NCBI RefSeq assembly: GCF_001679645.1
Contig: NZ_LRUN01000080.1
Span: forward strand, 1 to 37,145
Reading direction: 5' to 3'
DNA length: 37,145 bases
From: Pseudomonas bananamidigenes
GTDB lineage: Bacteria; Pseudomonadota; Gammaproteobacteria; Pseudomonadales; Pseudomonadaceae
Shown: in pieces, positions 16,201 through 25,547 of the stretch
Layout of the letters: each line of letters starts with the position of its first letter
Numbering within the stretch: the stretch's first letter is position 1
Made by a program: the position numbers and the translations under genes
Notes under the pieces: model-generated
Seen by the model: only the letters and a program-made list of their open reading frames with translations
Told to the model about the DNA's origin: nothing
Database searches by the model: none

Positions 16201-17529
16201 AGGATTTTGCGCAAGCTGCGAAGGCGAACGCACCTGAATGATCAACAACGCCGCCATCACTGCCGGGATCGCGCAGAAGAAGAAAATCTGCTGCACCGGG
16301 ATGTGCATTGCCAGCAGCAGGCTGCCCAACAACGGCCCGAGAATCGACCCGAAACGACCTACTCCCAGCGCCCAGCCGGTGCCGGTGGCGCGCACGTGGG
16401 CCGGATAAAAATTGCTGGCGAACGCATTCAGCGTCAGTTGCCCGCCGATGATGCAGAAGCCAGCCGCAAATACACAGGCCACCAGATAACGCGGATTGTC
16501 GTGATTGAGGCCCAGCAGAATCGCACAGAGCGCCGCGCCCGCCAGCACAGCGGACAACAGACGCACCTTGCTTTTCAATCGGTCGGCGAACCACGCCATG
16601 CAGATCGCCCCCAACGTACCGGCGAACAGGAACATCGACGTCACCAGATTCGCTTCGTTGAGTTTCAGGCCACTTTCCAGCAGCAGCGACGGCAGCCAGC
16701 TGATCATGAAATACAGCAGGATCAGGCTGACGAAAAAAGTCGACCAGATCAGTAACGTCGGGCGCGCATAACCGTTGCGGAACAACTCCACCACGGTCAG
16801 TTTGCTACCCTGCTCCCGCTCATTCTGCTCGAGCGACGCGGCGGGCGGTTGCCAGTCCGGCAACATTTTCGCGGTGACCTTGCGCAGGCGCGCATACGGC
16901 GGTGCATCGCGCAGCAGGCGCGGCAGGGATTCCGGCAGCATCCACCAGAGAAACGGAAACAGCAGCAACGGCGTGACACCGCCAGCGAGGAACACTGTCT
17001 GCCAGCCAAAACGGTCGATGAATCCGGCCGCAACAAAACCACCCGCCGCCCCGCCGAAAGAGAAACCGCACGCCGCCAGCGTCACCATCAGCGTACGCAG
17101 GCGCGGCGGTGAATACTCCGACATCAACGCCATGGCGCTGGGCATCGCACCGCCCATGCCGATACCGCAGATGAAGCGCGCGACCATCAACGTATTCAGG
17201 GAGTCGGCAAACACCATCAGCACAGTTAGGCTGGCGTAGATCAGCACGCACGCGAGCAAGATCCGCCGCACGCCGAAACGGTCGGCCAGTGGCGTCACGG
17301 CCAGCGAACCGAGTGTCAGACCGAGCAGGTTGGCGCTGAACACCGGGCCGAACGCCGATTTCTCCAGCCCCCAGTCCTGCGCCAGCGCCGGCACCACGTA
17401 ACCGAGCACCTGGGCGTCATAGCCGTCGGTGACCAGCAGCAAGGCGAGAAGGATCAGGAGCAACCACTGAAAGCGGGATACAGGACGGGCGTCGAGTGCC
17501 GCCCGGAAGCTGGCAATCTGGTTGTGCAT
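16159..17529 (-). CDS. MFS transporter, aromatic acid:H+ symporter (AAHS) type
   Basis: This 456-residue, 12-helix protein has the AAHS signatures: LLVTDGYDAQVLGYVVPALA in helix 1, PLADRFGVRRILL between helices 2 and 3, and a long central loop (about 215-255). PcaK-like carriers import aromatic acids. Its place at the end of the hmg operon suggests uptake of a tyrosine-pathway aromatic, for example 4-hydroxyphenylpyruvate or homogentisate (inference). The final PVGASLLAKNDNAV is encoded by a REP element, so the natural C-terminus probably ended near SPSQLAQ. AGGTA precedes the start. Confidence 0.86.
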   Translation of the reverse strand: MHNQIASFRAALDARPVSRFQWLLLILLALLLVTDGYDAQVLGYVVPALAQDWGLEKSAFGPVFSANLLGLTLGSLAVTPLADRFGVRRILLACVLIYASLTVLMVFADSLNTLMVARFICGIGMGGAMPSAMALMSEYSPPRLRTLMVTLAACGFSFGGAAGGFVAAGFIDRFGWQTVFLAGGVTPLLLFPFLWWMLPESLPRLLRDAPPYARLRKVTAKMLPDWQPPAASLEQNEREQGSKLTVVELFRNGYARPTLLIWSTFFVSLILLYFMISWLPSLLLESGLKLNEANLVTSMFLFAGTLGAICMAWFADRLKSKVRLLSAVLAGAALCAILLGLNHDNPRYLVACVFAAGFCIIGGQLTLNAFASNFYPAHVRATGTGWALGVGRFGSILGPLLGSLLLAMHIPVQQIFFFCAIPAVMAALLIIQVRSPSQLAQNPVGASLLAKNDNAV

Positions 17530-17582
17530 CGCAAGGTACCTGTTTTGTTTTTATGATTTTTTGGTCACAGCGCAGATCTATT

Positions 17583-17669
17583 GTGGGAGCGAGCTTGCTC
17601 GCGAAAGCGGTCAGTCAGGCGACATTGCTGGCGCTGACCCTCCCTCTTCGCGAGCAAGCTCGCTCCCGC
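17583..17669. repeat. REP pair inside the hmg operon between hmgC and the MFS gene
   Basis: GTGGGAGCGAGCTTGCTCGC and GCGAGCAAGCTCGCTCCC form an inverted REP pair, with an inner GGTCAG/CTGACC stem. It fills most of the 145-bp gap between hmgC and the transporter gene, so it could stabilise or attenuate the hmgABC mRNA. Confidence 0.93.
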
Positions 17670-17674
17670 AGGAA

Positions 17675-18310
17675 TTACGGCGTGTCCGGCTGGTTCGCGG
17701 GATGCGCCGCGATGAACGCCGGATGTTCGGCGGCCAGCGCTGCCACCCGACGAATCCGTGGATATGCTTCCAGCGAAACGTTGAAACGCTCGGCCGCGTA
17801 CAACTGCGGAATCAGATACACATCAGCCACGCATGGCCACTCGCCGAAACAGAAGCCGCTGTCGCCGATCAACTGCTCCACCGTCGCCAGACCCTGACCG
17901 ATCCAGTGAGCGATCCACTCGTTGACCTGCGGCTCGTCGTGGCCCAGACCGCGCAGGCGATTGAGCACGCTGACGTTGTGCAGCGGATGCACATCGCAAC
18001 CGATCACCGCCGCCACGCCGCGCACCTGTGCGCGGGCAACGAGGTCTTCGGGCAACAACGGCACTTGTGGATAACGCTCCTCCAGGTATTCGATGATCGC
18101 CGGCGACTGAATCAGCAGCTTGCCATCGTCGGTGCGCAAGGCAGGCACCCGGCCCTGGGGGTTGATCGCCAGATACGCCGGTTGCCGATGCTCGCCACCC
18201 GGTGGTGCGATCAGATTGACCGGCAACGCCTGATAGTCGAGCCCCTTGAGCGCCAGTGCGATCCGCACCCGGTACGACGAGGTGGAACGGTAATAGGTAT
18301 AGAGATCCAT
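17675..18310 (-). CDS. hmgC: Maleylacetoacetate isomerase (zeta-class GST fold)
   Basis: The enzyme isomerises maleylacetoacetate to fumarylacetoacetate with glutathione, step two after ring opening of homogentisate. The 211 residues start MDLYTYYRSTSSYRVRIALA, containing the STSSYRVR active-site motif of the family. They continue with NPQGRVPAL, IQSPAIIEYLEERYP (glutathione site) and an all-helical C-terminal domain. AGGAG precedes the ATG. The gene follows hmgB by 12 bp in the order hmgA-hmgB-hmgC known from Pseudomonas putida. The same enzyme is called maiA elsewhere. Confidence 0.93.
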   Translation of the reverse strand: MDLYTYYRSTSSYRVRIALALKGLDYQALPVNLIAPPGGEHRQPAYLAINPQGRVPALRTDDGKLLIQSPAIIEYLEERYPQVPLLPEDLVARAQVRGVAAVIGCDVHPLHNVSVLNRLRGLGHDEPQVNEWIAHWIGQGLATVEQLIGDSGFCFGEWPCVADVYLIPQLYAAERFNVSLEAYPRIRRVAALAAEHPAFIAAHPANQPDTP

Positions 18311-18322
18311 GAGCCGCTCCTG

Positions 18323-19627
18323 TCAGCGTGCCGCCAGCACGGTGCCACGGCATTCGCCGAAGCCGATCGAGGCGAAACCTTCGCGGGCACAGCGAGCACG
18401 CAGGATGATTTCATCGCCGTCTTCAAGGAATTTGCGTACTTCACCGGAGGCCAGTTCGATCGGCTTTTTGCCGCCCTCGGTGATTTCCAGCAGGCTGCCG
18501 AACTGACCGTTTTCAGGTCCGGACAAAGTGCCCGAACCGAACAGGTCACCGGCCTGCAACTGGCAACCGTTGACGCTGTGGTGCGCGACCATCTGCGCAA
18601 CGGTCCAGTACATGTAGCGGGTATTGCTCAGGGTCAGGCGATGGGCCGGCAGGTTCTGCTCGCGCATTTTCTCGGTGAGCAGCAGCACCTCCAGCTCGAT
18701 GTCGAAAGCACCGCCATCCTGATCGCGCTTGTCGAGCAGATACGGCAGCGGCTGCGGATCGCCTTGCGGACGGGCCGGTTGCGCAGTGCGGAATGGCGCC
18801 AGCGCTTCGGCGGTTACCACCCATGGCGAGACACTGGTGATGAAGCTCTTGGACAGGAACGGACCGAGCGGCTGATATTCCCAGGCCTGGATGTCACGGG
18901 CCGACCAGTCGTTGAGCAGGCAGAAACCGGCAATGTGTTCGGCGGCATCGCCAATGGCAATCGGCTCGCCCATTTCGTTGCCCTGACCGATCCAGATTCC
19001 CAGTTCCAGCTCATAGTCCAGCCGCGCGCACGGGCCGAAGGTCGGCTCGCTCGCACCGGCCGGCAGGGTCTGGCCTTTCGGACGGCGCACGTCGGCACCG
19101 GAGGCGCGAACGGTGGATGCGCGACCGTGATAGCCGATCGGCACATGTTTGTAGTTCGGCAGCAACGGATTGTCCGGACGGAACAGTTTGCCGACGTTCT
19201 GCGCGTGCTCGATGCCGACGTAGAAGTCGGTGTAATCGCTGATGCGCGCTGGCAGATGCATCTGGCAATCGGCAGCCAACGGCAGCAGTTTTGCGCCCTG
19301 GGCTTCGATGTTGCCGCGATGGGTGCTGCCCTCGCTGAACAGTTCCAGCAGACGCTCACGCAGAGCGACGCGGGCGTCGCGACCGAGTTCAAAGAAGGCG
19401 TTCAACTGACCGCCGTGCATGGCTTCGACCGCACGGCGCGCGACGCCGTCGAACAGCCCGGCCTCCAGCGCCACTTGCAGATCGAAGATATGTTCGCCAA
19501 TCGCCACGCCAGCACGCGGCGCCGAACCGTCGATGCTGAACACGCCCAGCGGCAGGTTCTGCAACGGGAAATCGGCGTGGCCGTTGGCCGAGGCGACCCA
19601 ACTGCGGGTGATGGAATTCTGAGTCAT
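18323..19627 (-). CDS. hmgB: Fumarylacetoacetase
   Basis: The enzyme hydrolyses fumarylacetoacetate to fumarate and acetoacetate, the last step of tyrosine breakdown. The 434 residues match fumarylacetoacetate hydrolase with the metal and substrate region DYTDFYVGIEHAQNVG, PIGYHGRASTVRASG, the metal-binding DYELELGIWIG, and NDWSARDIQAWEYQPLGPFL. The start follows the hmgA stop with only three bases between, so coupling is likely. It is also named fahA in other genera. Confidence 0.95.
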   Translation of the reverse strand: MTQNSITRSWVASANGHADFPLQNLPLGVFSIDGSAPRAGVAIGEHIFDLQVALEAGLFDGVARRAVEAMHGGQLNAFFELGRDARVALRERLLELFSEGSTHRGNIEAQGAKLLPLAADCQMHLPARISDYTDFYVGIEHAQNVGKLFRPDNPLLPNYKHVPIGYHGRASTVRASGADVRRPKGQTLPAGASEPTFGPCARLDYELELGIWIGQGNEMGEPIAIGDAAEHIAGFCLLNDWSARDIQAWEYQPLGPFLSKSFITSVSPWVVTAEALAPFRTAQPARPQGDPQPLPYLLDKRDQDGGAFDIELEVLLLTEKMREQNLPAHRLTLSNTRYMYWTVAQMVAHHSVNGCQLQAGDLFGSGTLSGPENGQFGSLLEITEGGKKPIELASGEVRKFLEDGDEIILRARCAREGFASIGFGECRGTVLAAR

Positions 19628-19630
19628 GGG

Positions 19631-20926
19631 TTATCTCCGGGTCGGGTCGAACGTGGCGGGCAGCGTGGCCCAGCAGGCGTCGTAAGTGGATTGCAGTTGC
19701 GGACAGTCGAGGGCGAAGCGGCTTGGGCGCAACACCTGACTGGTCTCGAACATGAAGGCCATGGTGTTGTCGATCCTGGCCGGTTTCAGGTCCGCGTTGA
19801 TGGCTTTGGTGCAAGTCTCGCCGTCCGGGCCATGGGCGCTCATGCAACTGTGCAGGGACGCGCCGCCGGGCACGAAACCTTCGGCCTTGGCGTCGTATTC
19901 GCCCTGGATCAGGCCCATGAACTCGTTCATCAGGTTGCGGTGGAACCACGGCGGACGGAAGGTGTTCTCGGCCACCATCCAGCGTGGCGGGAAGATCACG
20001 AAGTCGAGGTTGGCCAGACCGTGGACGCTGGTCGGCGAGGTCAGCACGGTGAAGATGGACGGGTCCGGGTGATCGAAACTGACGGTGCCGATGGTGTTGA
20101 AACGGCGCAGGTCATATTTGTACGGCACGTTGTTGCCGTGCCAGGCGACCACGTCCAGCGGCGAATGATTGAGTTCGGTGCCCCACAGCTGGCCGAGGAA
20201 CTTCTGCACCAGCGTAGTGGGTTGTTGCAGGTTTTCGTAGGCGGCGACCGGGGTCAGGAAATCCCGTGGATTGGCCAGACCGTTGCTGCCGATCGGTCCC
20301 AGGTCCGGCAGACGCAGCGGCGCACCATGGTTTTCGGCGATGTAACCGCGTGCCTGCGCATCGAGCAGTTCGACGCGGAATTTAAGGCCCCGAGGCAACA
20401 CGGCAATTTCCAGCGGCGCCACGTCCAGCACGCCGAGTTCGGTGGCGATGCGCAGACGCCCCAGTTGCGGCACCAGCAACAACTCGCCGTCGGCATTGAA
20501 GAACACCCGCTCCATCGAACGGTTGGCGCAGTAGTGGTAGATGCTGATGCCGGCCGGTTTTTCGGCAGCGGAGTTGGCCGCCATGCTCACCAGACCGTCG
20601 ATGAAATCGGTCGGTTCGGCCGGGATTTCAAGCGGGTTCCAGCGCAGGCGATTGGGGGTGACCTCGCCCAACGGACCGCCCGCCAGTTGCCGCTCCAGTT
20701 TGACGAATGCCGGGTGATTGGCCGACGGCTGGATCCGGTACATCCACGTGCGCCGCGCTTCGCTGCGGGTCATGGTGAATGCGGTGCCGGAGAACAGTTC
20801 GGTGTAGAGACCGTATGGGGCTTTCTGCGGGGAGTTCTGGCCGACGGGCAGTGCGCCCGGTAATGCTTCGGAGCTGAATTCGTTGCCGAAACCGGACTGG
20901 TAAGCCAGGGCTGAATCGAGGTTCAT
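19631..20926 (-). CDS. hmgA: Homogentisate 1,2-dioxygenase
   Basis: This Fe(II) dioxygenase opens the ring of homogentisate to maleylacetoacetate. The 431-residue chain from MNLDSALAYQSGFGNEFSSE is of family length. The iron-ligand region is visible as RPPWFHRNLMNEFMG and LHSCMSAHGPD. The start at 20926 is fixed by AGGAGG seven bases upstream; the frame opens at 20953 but those codons are spurious. It is the first gene of hmgABC-MFS, divergent from hmgR. Loss of this gene in pseudomonads causes brown pyomelanin, so an intact copy predicts no pyomelanin. Confidence 0.96.
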   Translation of the reverse strand: MNLDSALAYQSGFGNEFSSEALPGALPVGQNSPQKAPYGLYTELFSGTAFTMTRSEARRTWMYRIQPSANHPAFVKLERQLAGGPLGEVTPNRLRWNPLEIPAEPTDFIDGLVSMAANSAAEKPAGISIYHYCANRSMERVFFNADGELLLVPQLGRLRIATELGVLDVAPLEIAVLPRGLKFRVELLDAQARGYIAENHGAPLRLPDLGPIGSNGLANPRDFLTPVAAYENLQQPTTLVQKFLGQLWGTELNHSPLDVVAWHGNNVPYKYDLRRFNTIGTVSFDHPDPSIFTVLTSPTSVHGLANLDFVIFPPRWMVAENTFRPPWFHRNLMNEFMGLIQGEYDAKAEGFVPGGASLHSCMSAHGPDGETCTKAINADLKPARIDNTMAFMFETSQVLRPSRFALDCPQLQSTYDACWATLPATFDPTRR

Positions 20927-21002
20927 GGAGCCTCCTGAACAGGGAGTCGGCATGGCCGGACGCTCTGGGTCAGAGGTCTTGGCACGCCGGGGTTATTTTT
21001 AT

Positions 21003-21029
21003 CGTAATTCGATTACGCATAACGTAATT
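21003..21029. promoter_or_regulatory. Probable HmgR operator
   Basis: CGTAATTCGATTACG (21003-21017) is a palindrome with six-base arms. CGTAATT recurs at 21023-21029, exactly 20 bp from its first occurrence, so it lies on the same helix face. The site sits 61 bp before hmgR and 77 bp before hmgA, where an IclR-type repressor of the divergent operon should bind. Confidence 0.6.
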
Positions 21030-21089
21030 TGCTCGCTATCCAGCGTCAAGCTATAAAGACGCCCATTCGTTCCGGGACACGGCAGCACC

Positions 21090-21872
21090 ATGGAAAAAAC
21101 CAGCGACAGCAACGGCAAACAGAAAGTCCGCTCCGCCGAAGTCGGCACCGACATCCTCAAGGCGTTGGCCGAGTTGTCGCCGTCCACTTCGCTGTCGCGC
21201 CTGGCCGAACATGTGCAGATGCCGGCGAGCAAGGTTCACCGCTATCTGCAGGCATTGATCGCCAGCGGCTTCGCCGAGCAGAACACCGCCACCAACCATT
21301 ACGGCCTGGGTCGTGAAGCCCTGCGCGTGGGCCTGGCGGCACTCAACAGTATGGACGTGCTGAAAGTCGCTGCCCTGCCCCTGGCCGAACTGCGCGACGA
21401 ACTCAACGAAACCTGTTTCCTGGCGGTGTGGGGCAATCAGGGCGCGACCGTGGTACACATCGAGCCGGCGGTGCGTGCAGTGACGGTAGTGACGCAACTG
21501 GGCTCGGTGTTGCCGCTGCTCAGTTCTTCGACAGGTCTGGTGTTCGGCGCCTATCTGCCGCATCGGGAAACCGCCGAATTGCGCGAACAGGAAATCGCCG
21601 TCGGCGCCCATCCGCTGGCAGACGAAAAAGCTTATGCAGTGTTGTGCGAACAGATCCGCGAACGCGGTCTGCATCATGTCCATGGTTTGTTGATGCCGGG
21701 TGTCGATGCCCTCTCGGCACCGGTGTTCAACGCCCTCGGGCAGATCGCGGCGGTGTTGACCATCGTCGGCCCGACGTCGTTGTTCCACGCCGACGAAAAC
21801 GGCCCGGCGGCGCAGCGGCTGTTGGCTGCGACGCGAGCCGTGAGCTGGCGGATGGGGTATCAGTCCGCTTGA
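21090..21872 (+). CDS. hmgR: IclR-family repressor of the homogentisate operon
   Basis: The 260 residues contain an N-terminal winged helix-turn-helix (VGTDILKALAELSPSTSLSR, LAEHVQMPASKVHRYLQALI) and the C-terminal IclR effector domain (about 90-255, ETCFLAVWGNQGATVVHIEP). In Pseudomonas putida HmgR represses hmgABC and responds to homogentisate. The divergent position and the intervening palindrome support the same role here. It is convergent with the toxin-like gene, with only 12 bp between the stop codons, where ATCATC/GATGAT could form a small hairpin. Confidence 0.88.
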   Translation: MEKTSDSNGKQKVRSAEVGTDILKALAELSPSTSLSRLAEHVQMPASKVHRYLQALIASGFAEQNTATNHYGLGREALRVGLAALNSMDVLKVAALPLAELRDELNETCFLAVWGNQGATVVHIEPAVRAVTVVTQLGSVLPLLSSSTGLVFGAYLPHRETAELREQEIAVGAHPLADEKAYAVLCEQIRERGLHHVHGLLMPGVDALSAPVFNALGQIAAVLTIVGPTSLFHADENGPAAQRLLAATRAVSWRMGYQSA

Positions 21873-21884
21873 AGAATTGAATCA

Positions 21885-24800
21885 TCAACCGATGATACGC
21901 GTCCGGCTGTCCGCAATCACGTGGGGAGAAACAGCAGCGGTGATGTAACCCACCCCCACCGGCACGCCGGTCGCGGTCGATACGATGTCGGCGATGTCCT
22001 TGACTCGTGACAACGCTCCCACCGCTGAAACCGATCCACCCACTCCCGCGATCACACCGACGTACAAGAGAATGGAGCTTCTCCAGGTTGTGGCCAGATG
22101 CTGCTTGCCCACTTCGTCATCGCCCAGGCCGTAGGCAACGATGCCTTGAACGATCGACCGCGTAATCCGCACGATGCTGGTGACCAGCCCTACCGGCGGG
22201 ACAAACAGCGAGACGATATCCAGCGCCAGTTCCGTGACCACCAGCACCGTGTTCCAGAATCGCTCGGCAGGTGTAGTCGTCTGATAGTCAACGTCACTGA
22301 GTACCCGCGAAATCATGCTGTCGAACTCGAACTTGAAATGAGTCACGGGGTAACTGTTATTCAATGCAGGCGTCGGGAGAGCGTTTACAGCGCTCCGGCA
22401 ACGAGTGACGAAGTTCTGCACGACGGCCCGGTGCTCCAGCCTTGTCAGTGCAACGACGTGATCGCCCAGATCGGCCCCCTTGAGCCCCAGCGTCAGCGAC
22501 TCGAGCGGGCGAAAGCTCAAGCCGTCCGGTGCCTTGGGAATGTAGACCAGCAGTTGCAGTTTACCCGCCACCCTGTGACCGAATGTGTAGGCACCCTCGA
22601 TACGTCGGCCTTCAAGAACCAGAGTATAGACGCCCTCCTGCGGCGTGGTTCCAGGCTTGAACGGTTCCAGCTCATGAGGACGGTCATGATCCAGTCCCTC
22701 GATCAGTCCCGTCAGCCAATCGAATTGTTCGGAGGACAGAGAACCCTGCATCTTTTGGATCAATGCGCCCCTTAGCATTTCGTTCTGCTTGACCTTGCAG
22801 AAGAGCTTCGCCTTGAGGTCCTGCGACGGGGAGTTGGCGAAACGGTCAACCAGATACCACTCATACGCCCTGGCCGGTCGCAGATTGATCAATGATTTAA
22901 CATCGCTCGCGCTCAGACTCCCGAGCGAGGAGCCATTTCTGGCGATGAACGCCGCCTTGTCATCGCTCGGCCAGAGCTGCCATTGAATGAATAGTTGAGT
23001 GAGCGTCATCCACTCCTGCCCACTCACCTTGACGTTCACTTGATCAGGATCGATCAGTGGATGTTTCGGGTCAGACCGGCGCAGGTGACTGTTGAGCCTT
23101 TCCATCACCAGGTCTCGGGAAAACGACATCATGGTGGGGATATTCAGTTCATCTTTTGAGACTTCATAGATCGCCCTGAACTCCGTATTCAGCCGGGTGA
23201 GCCGCTCACGATCCTGTGCGGCCGAGTTGCGGAACCAGACGGGCGTGGCCACTCTTTCCTCTGCAACTTCCCAGTCGATCAACCGGTGAATGGCCCCCAT
23301 CAACGGACCGCCATCAAGTCCCTGCGTCCATTGCACCAATGTCACACCCTCCCACCACCATGGCTGGAATACCGGGCCCGGGTCACTGTAGGAAAGGTAG
23401 TTTTTCTCGAAGTCCGCGCGGTCTTCGCTGAACGCCTGACGGATGAGGAAGTCACGTTCACGGGTCTCGAACCCCCATGCAATGAATTGCCGCTTCAATG
23501 CCGTCAGATCGGAGAATTCGAACCACTGCTGCCCTGTCGGTGCGCCGGGCGCATACAGAACATGCATCGAGCGATCAGGCGTCGGTCCTTTCGCACGAAA
23601 GGCAAGCATGTCCCTGAACGGTTTGTAGTAACGCCGGAAAGCAACACTCGATGCTTCTATTCCCGGATCCCCAAGCAAATACCGCTGCACCAAATCCTGC
23701 GCCTGTGGACTGATGTGTTTTTGCAGGATCGCGGCGAAGTGGCTGACAGCAATCTGCTGCGCCAGCACTTCGCGCATGGCTTCTCTGACAGGCGCCCGTC
23801 CAAAGCGATCATTGCGTTCGTTGGCATATTGCACCCGCAGATCAAACTGGCGGATGGCACGTTCGATATTGGACGCTGTCAGCCGCGGGTTATTGTGAAA
23901 CGCCTCGAACTTGATCGAGTACGCAGCCCCCTTGTCATGCACGCCATACATGAACAGCTGGGTCAGGGTTTTACGCTCGATATGTTCGATACGCCGGCTG
24001 CCCATCGGCAGCGAATGTTGCACCGTCACCCAGATCGCATCAGGGTCCACACGTTGGGTATCGCCTGCGGAAACATGAGTTTCGACGACACCGCGCACAT
24101 ACTCCTGGAATGAAGACACCCCGCCCATCGACTCATGCAATGCCACCTGACTTCTGAACAATCCCTGTTCCATCGAGGCGAAAACTTCCTGATGGGTGGC
24201 GGGAGCATCCTTGAGCCATTGCGGCCGGTTTTTTCTGGTCATCAAGACCAGCAGACGAGCGATGCGTCCCCTGGCGGCATCGATGGCGTCCTCCTGGCGA
24301 TGGGTCGATTCGATGGAACGAATGATGGCTTGCAGATCTGTACCGCTTTTTTTCAGTTGGCGAAGATGCCAGGCGATGTCTTTTTGCTGCTTGTCAAGCA
24401 ACCGGGACGTGACTGTCCGGAAGAGTTCACCCTGGATGTTCAGGTAACGGATAGCCGGAATACTTCTGACCTGGGCGGCGTCCTCGAGCGGGACACCCTT
24501 GAGCAATTGCGTCCGGCTTTCTGCGTTTTCCAGCCGCTGCTCCAGAACCCGCTGCATCATGGCCGGTGTGCGAAATGTTTCCAGGCCGTTCACATGCGTG
24601 AACAGTACGACCCATTCATCGTCACCGACGATCAATTCAGGGACCGAGCGGCCAGCAAGGTAAGTGACAAAGCAACCGGCCAGCGTCGCGAATCGACCGT
24701 CATCCAGTTGCAGAGAAACACTATAGGCCGGCGTGTTGGATGCGCCCCTGATGTAGACGGCAAAACTTTCCTCCACTTCCGGCCGCACGCCCTGCAACTG

Positions 24801-25334
24801 CACTGTCGCACTCAATTCATGCCAGAACAGGGCTGCATGCGCATCCTGAAGCTGACGGCTGCGCGACGGCAGCTCGCGCCCCTTGTCATCCTTGCCGGAA
24901 GACGCGGTCCAGTATTGCGTCAACAAGGGCGGGTACAGATGATCCAGCGAGCCCAACACGTTCCCGATCATTGAGCCGACGGCAACCACATCAAGCCCCT
25001 GGATTCGATCCTCGTCATCCGTGGAGTCGGGCCAGTCGTAGACGCCGTATCGGCTGGCGTCATAGACAGGTGCCCGACCCAGCGCCAGGCACTGCATGAA
25101 TACGTCCATGAGCAGCCCGGTCGGTTGTGGATTGACGATTTCTCGACCCCGTGCGGTGATGTAAGTCTTGCTGATGTAAATATCCGGCAGCAGGTTCTGA
25201 AGTTCTTTCAATACCACATCCTGCAAAACCGACTTGAACGAAGGCAACGTTCGCAGTGTGCGTTCAAACTCTACAAAACCCTGATCAACTTTACCCAGAC
25301 CTGTTTCAATCGATGTTTTTTCCATGACACTCAT
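21885..25334 (-). CDS. Large toxin-like protein of the Pseudomonas DUF6543 / dermonecrotic-toxin-domain type
   Basis: The protein has 1149 residues when started at 25334, where GGAG lies eight bases before ATG; a GTG opens the frame at 25355. There is no signal peptide. The middle region (about 530-670, YYKPFRDMLAFRAKG, HVLYAPGAPTGQQWFEFSDL) and the sequence ERFWNTVLVVTELALDIVSL resemble large Pseudomonas proteins annotated as dermonecrotic-toxin-domain. At about 1024-1130 two hydrophobic segments (SLFVPPVGLVTSIVRI, SSILLYVGVIAGVGGSVSAV) could insert in membranes. Relatives I remember continue well past this segment, so this one may be C-terminally shortened. No secretion or immunity gene is adjacent. 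Function is unproven. Confidence 0.6.
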   Translation of the reverse strand: MSVMEKTSIETGLGKVDQGFVEFERTLRTLPSFKSVLQDVVLKELQNLLPDIYISKTYITARGREIVNPQPTGLLMDVFMQCLALGRAPVYDASRYGVYDWPDSTDDEDRIQGLDVVAVGSMIGNVLGSLDHLYPPLLTQYWTASSGKDDKGRELPSRSRQLQDAHAALFWHELSATVQLQGVRPEVEESFAVYIRGASNTPAYSVSLQLDDGRFATLAGCFVTYLAGRSVPELIVGDDEWVVLFTHVNGLETFRTPAMMQRVLEQRLENAESRTQLLKGVPLEDAAQVRSIPAIRYLNIQGELFRTVTSRLLDKQQKDIAWHLRQLKKSGTDLQAIIRSIESTHRQEDAIDAARGRIARLLVLMTRKNRPQWLKDAPATHQEVFASMEQGLFRSQVALHESMGGVSSFQEYVRGVVETHVSAGDTQRVDPDAIWVTVQHSLPMGSRRIEHIERKTLTQLFMYGVHDKGAAYSIKFEAFHNNPRLTASNIERAIRQFDLRVQYANERNDRFGRAPVREAMREVLAQQIAVSHFAAILQKHISPQAQDLVQRYLLGDPGIEASSVAFRRYYKPFRDMLAFRAKGPTPDRSMHVLYAPGAPTGQQWFEFSDLTALKRQFIAWGFETRERDFLIRQAFSEDRADFEKNYLSYSDPGPVFQPWWWEGVTLVQWTQGLDGGPLMGAIHRLIDWEVAEERVATPVWFRNSAAQDRERLTRLNTEFRAIYEVSKDELNIPTMMSFSRDLVMERLNSHLRRSDPKHPLIDPDQVNVKVSGQEWMTLTQLFIQWQLWPSDDKAAFIARNGSSLGSLSASDVKSLINLRPARAYEWYLVDRFANSPSQDLKAKLFCKVKQNEMLRGALIQKMQGSLSSEQFDWLTGLIEGLDHDRPHELEPFKPGTTPQEGVYTLVLEGRRIEGAYTFGHRVAGKLQLLVYIPKAPDGLSFRPLESLTLGLKGADLGDHVVALTRLEHRAVVQNFVTRCRSAVNALPTPALNNSYPVTHFKFEFDSMISRVLSDVDYQTTTPAERFWNTVLVVTELALDIVSLFVPPVGLVTSIVRITRSIVQGIVAYGLGDDEVGKQHLATTWRSSILLYVGVIAGVGGSVSAVGALSRVKDIADIVSTATGVPVGVGYITAAVSPHVIADSRTRIIG

Positions 25335-25547
25335 AAAAAAACTCCGCAAATACACTTTACAACCAGGCGATACGACATCGCCCGAACCGTGTAATCAACC
25401 TAGTTTGAAAAGCACCAACAAAAACACCCCCCACACTTTACGAAGTATTGAAAACTTCAGTACAACCACATGACCTACAACTTCATTAACTGACAATTAA
25501 CTGCACAAACCCAAGCATTCTCGCACGCGCCACGGCATATGCCCGAC

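Noticed and set aside
17522..20863. 1113-codon plus-strand open frame antisense to hmgA, hmgB and hmgC
   Set aside because: It is a shadow of GC-rich codon bias: three strongly recognised enzymes occupy the other strand, and the antisense translation is Gln/Arg/His-rich and resembles no family.
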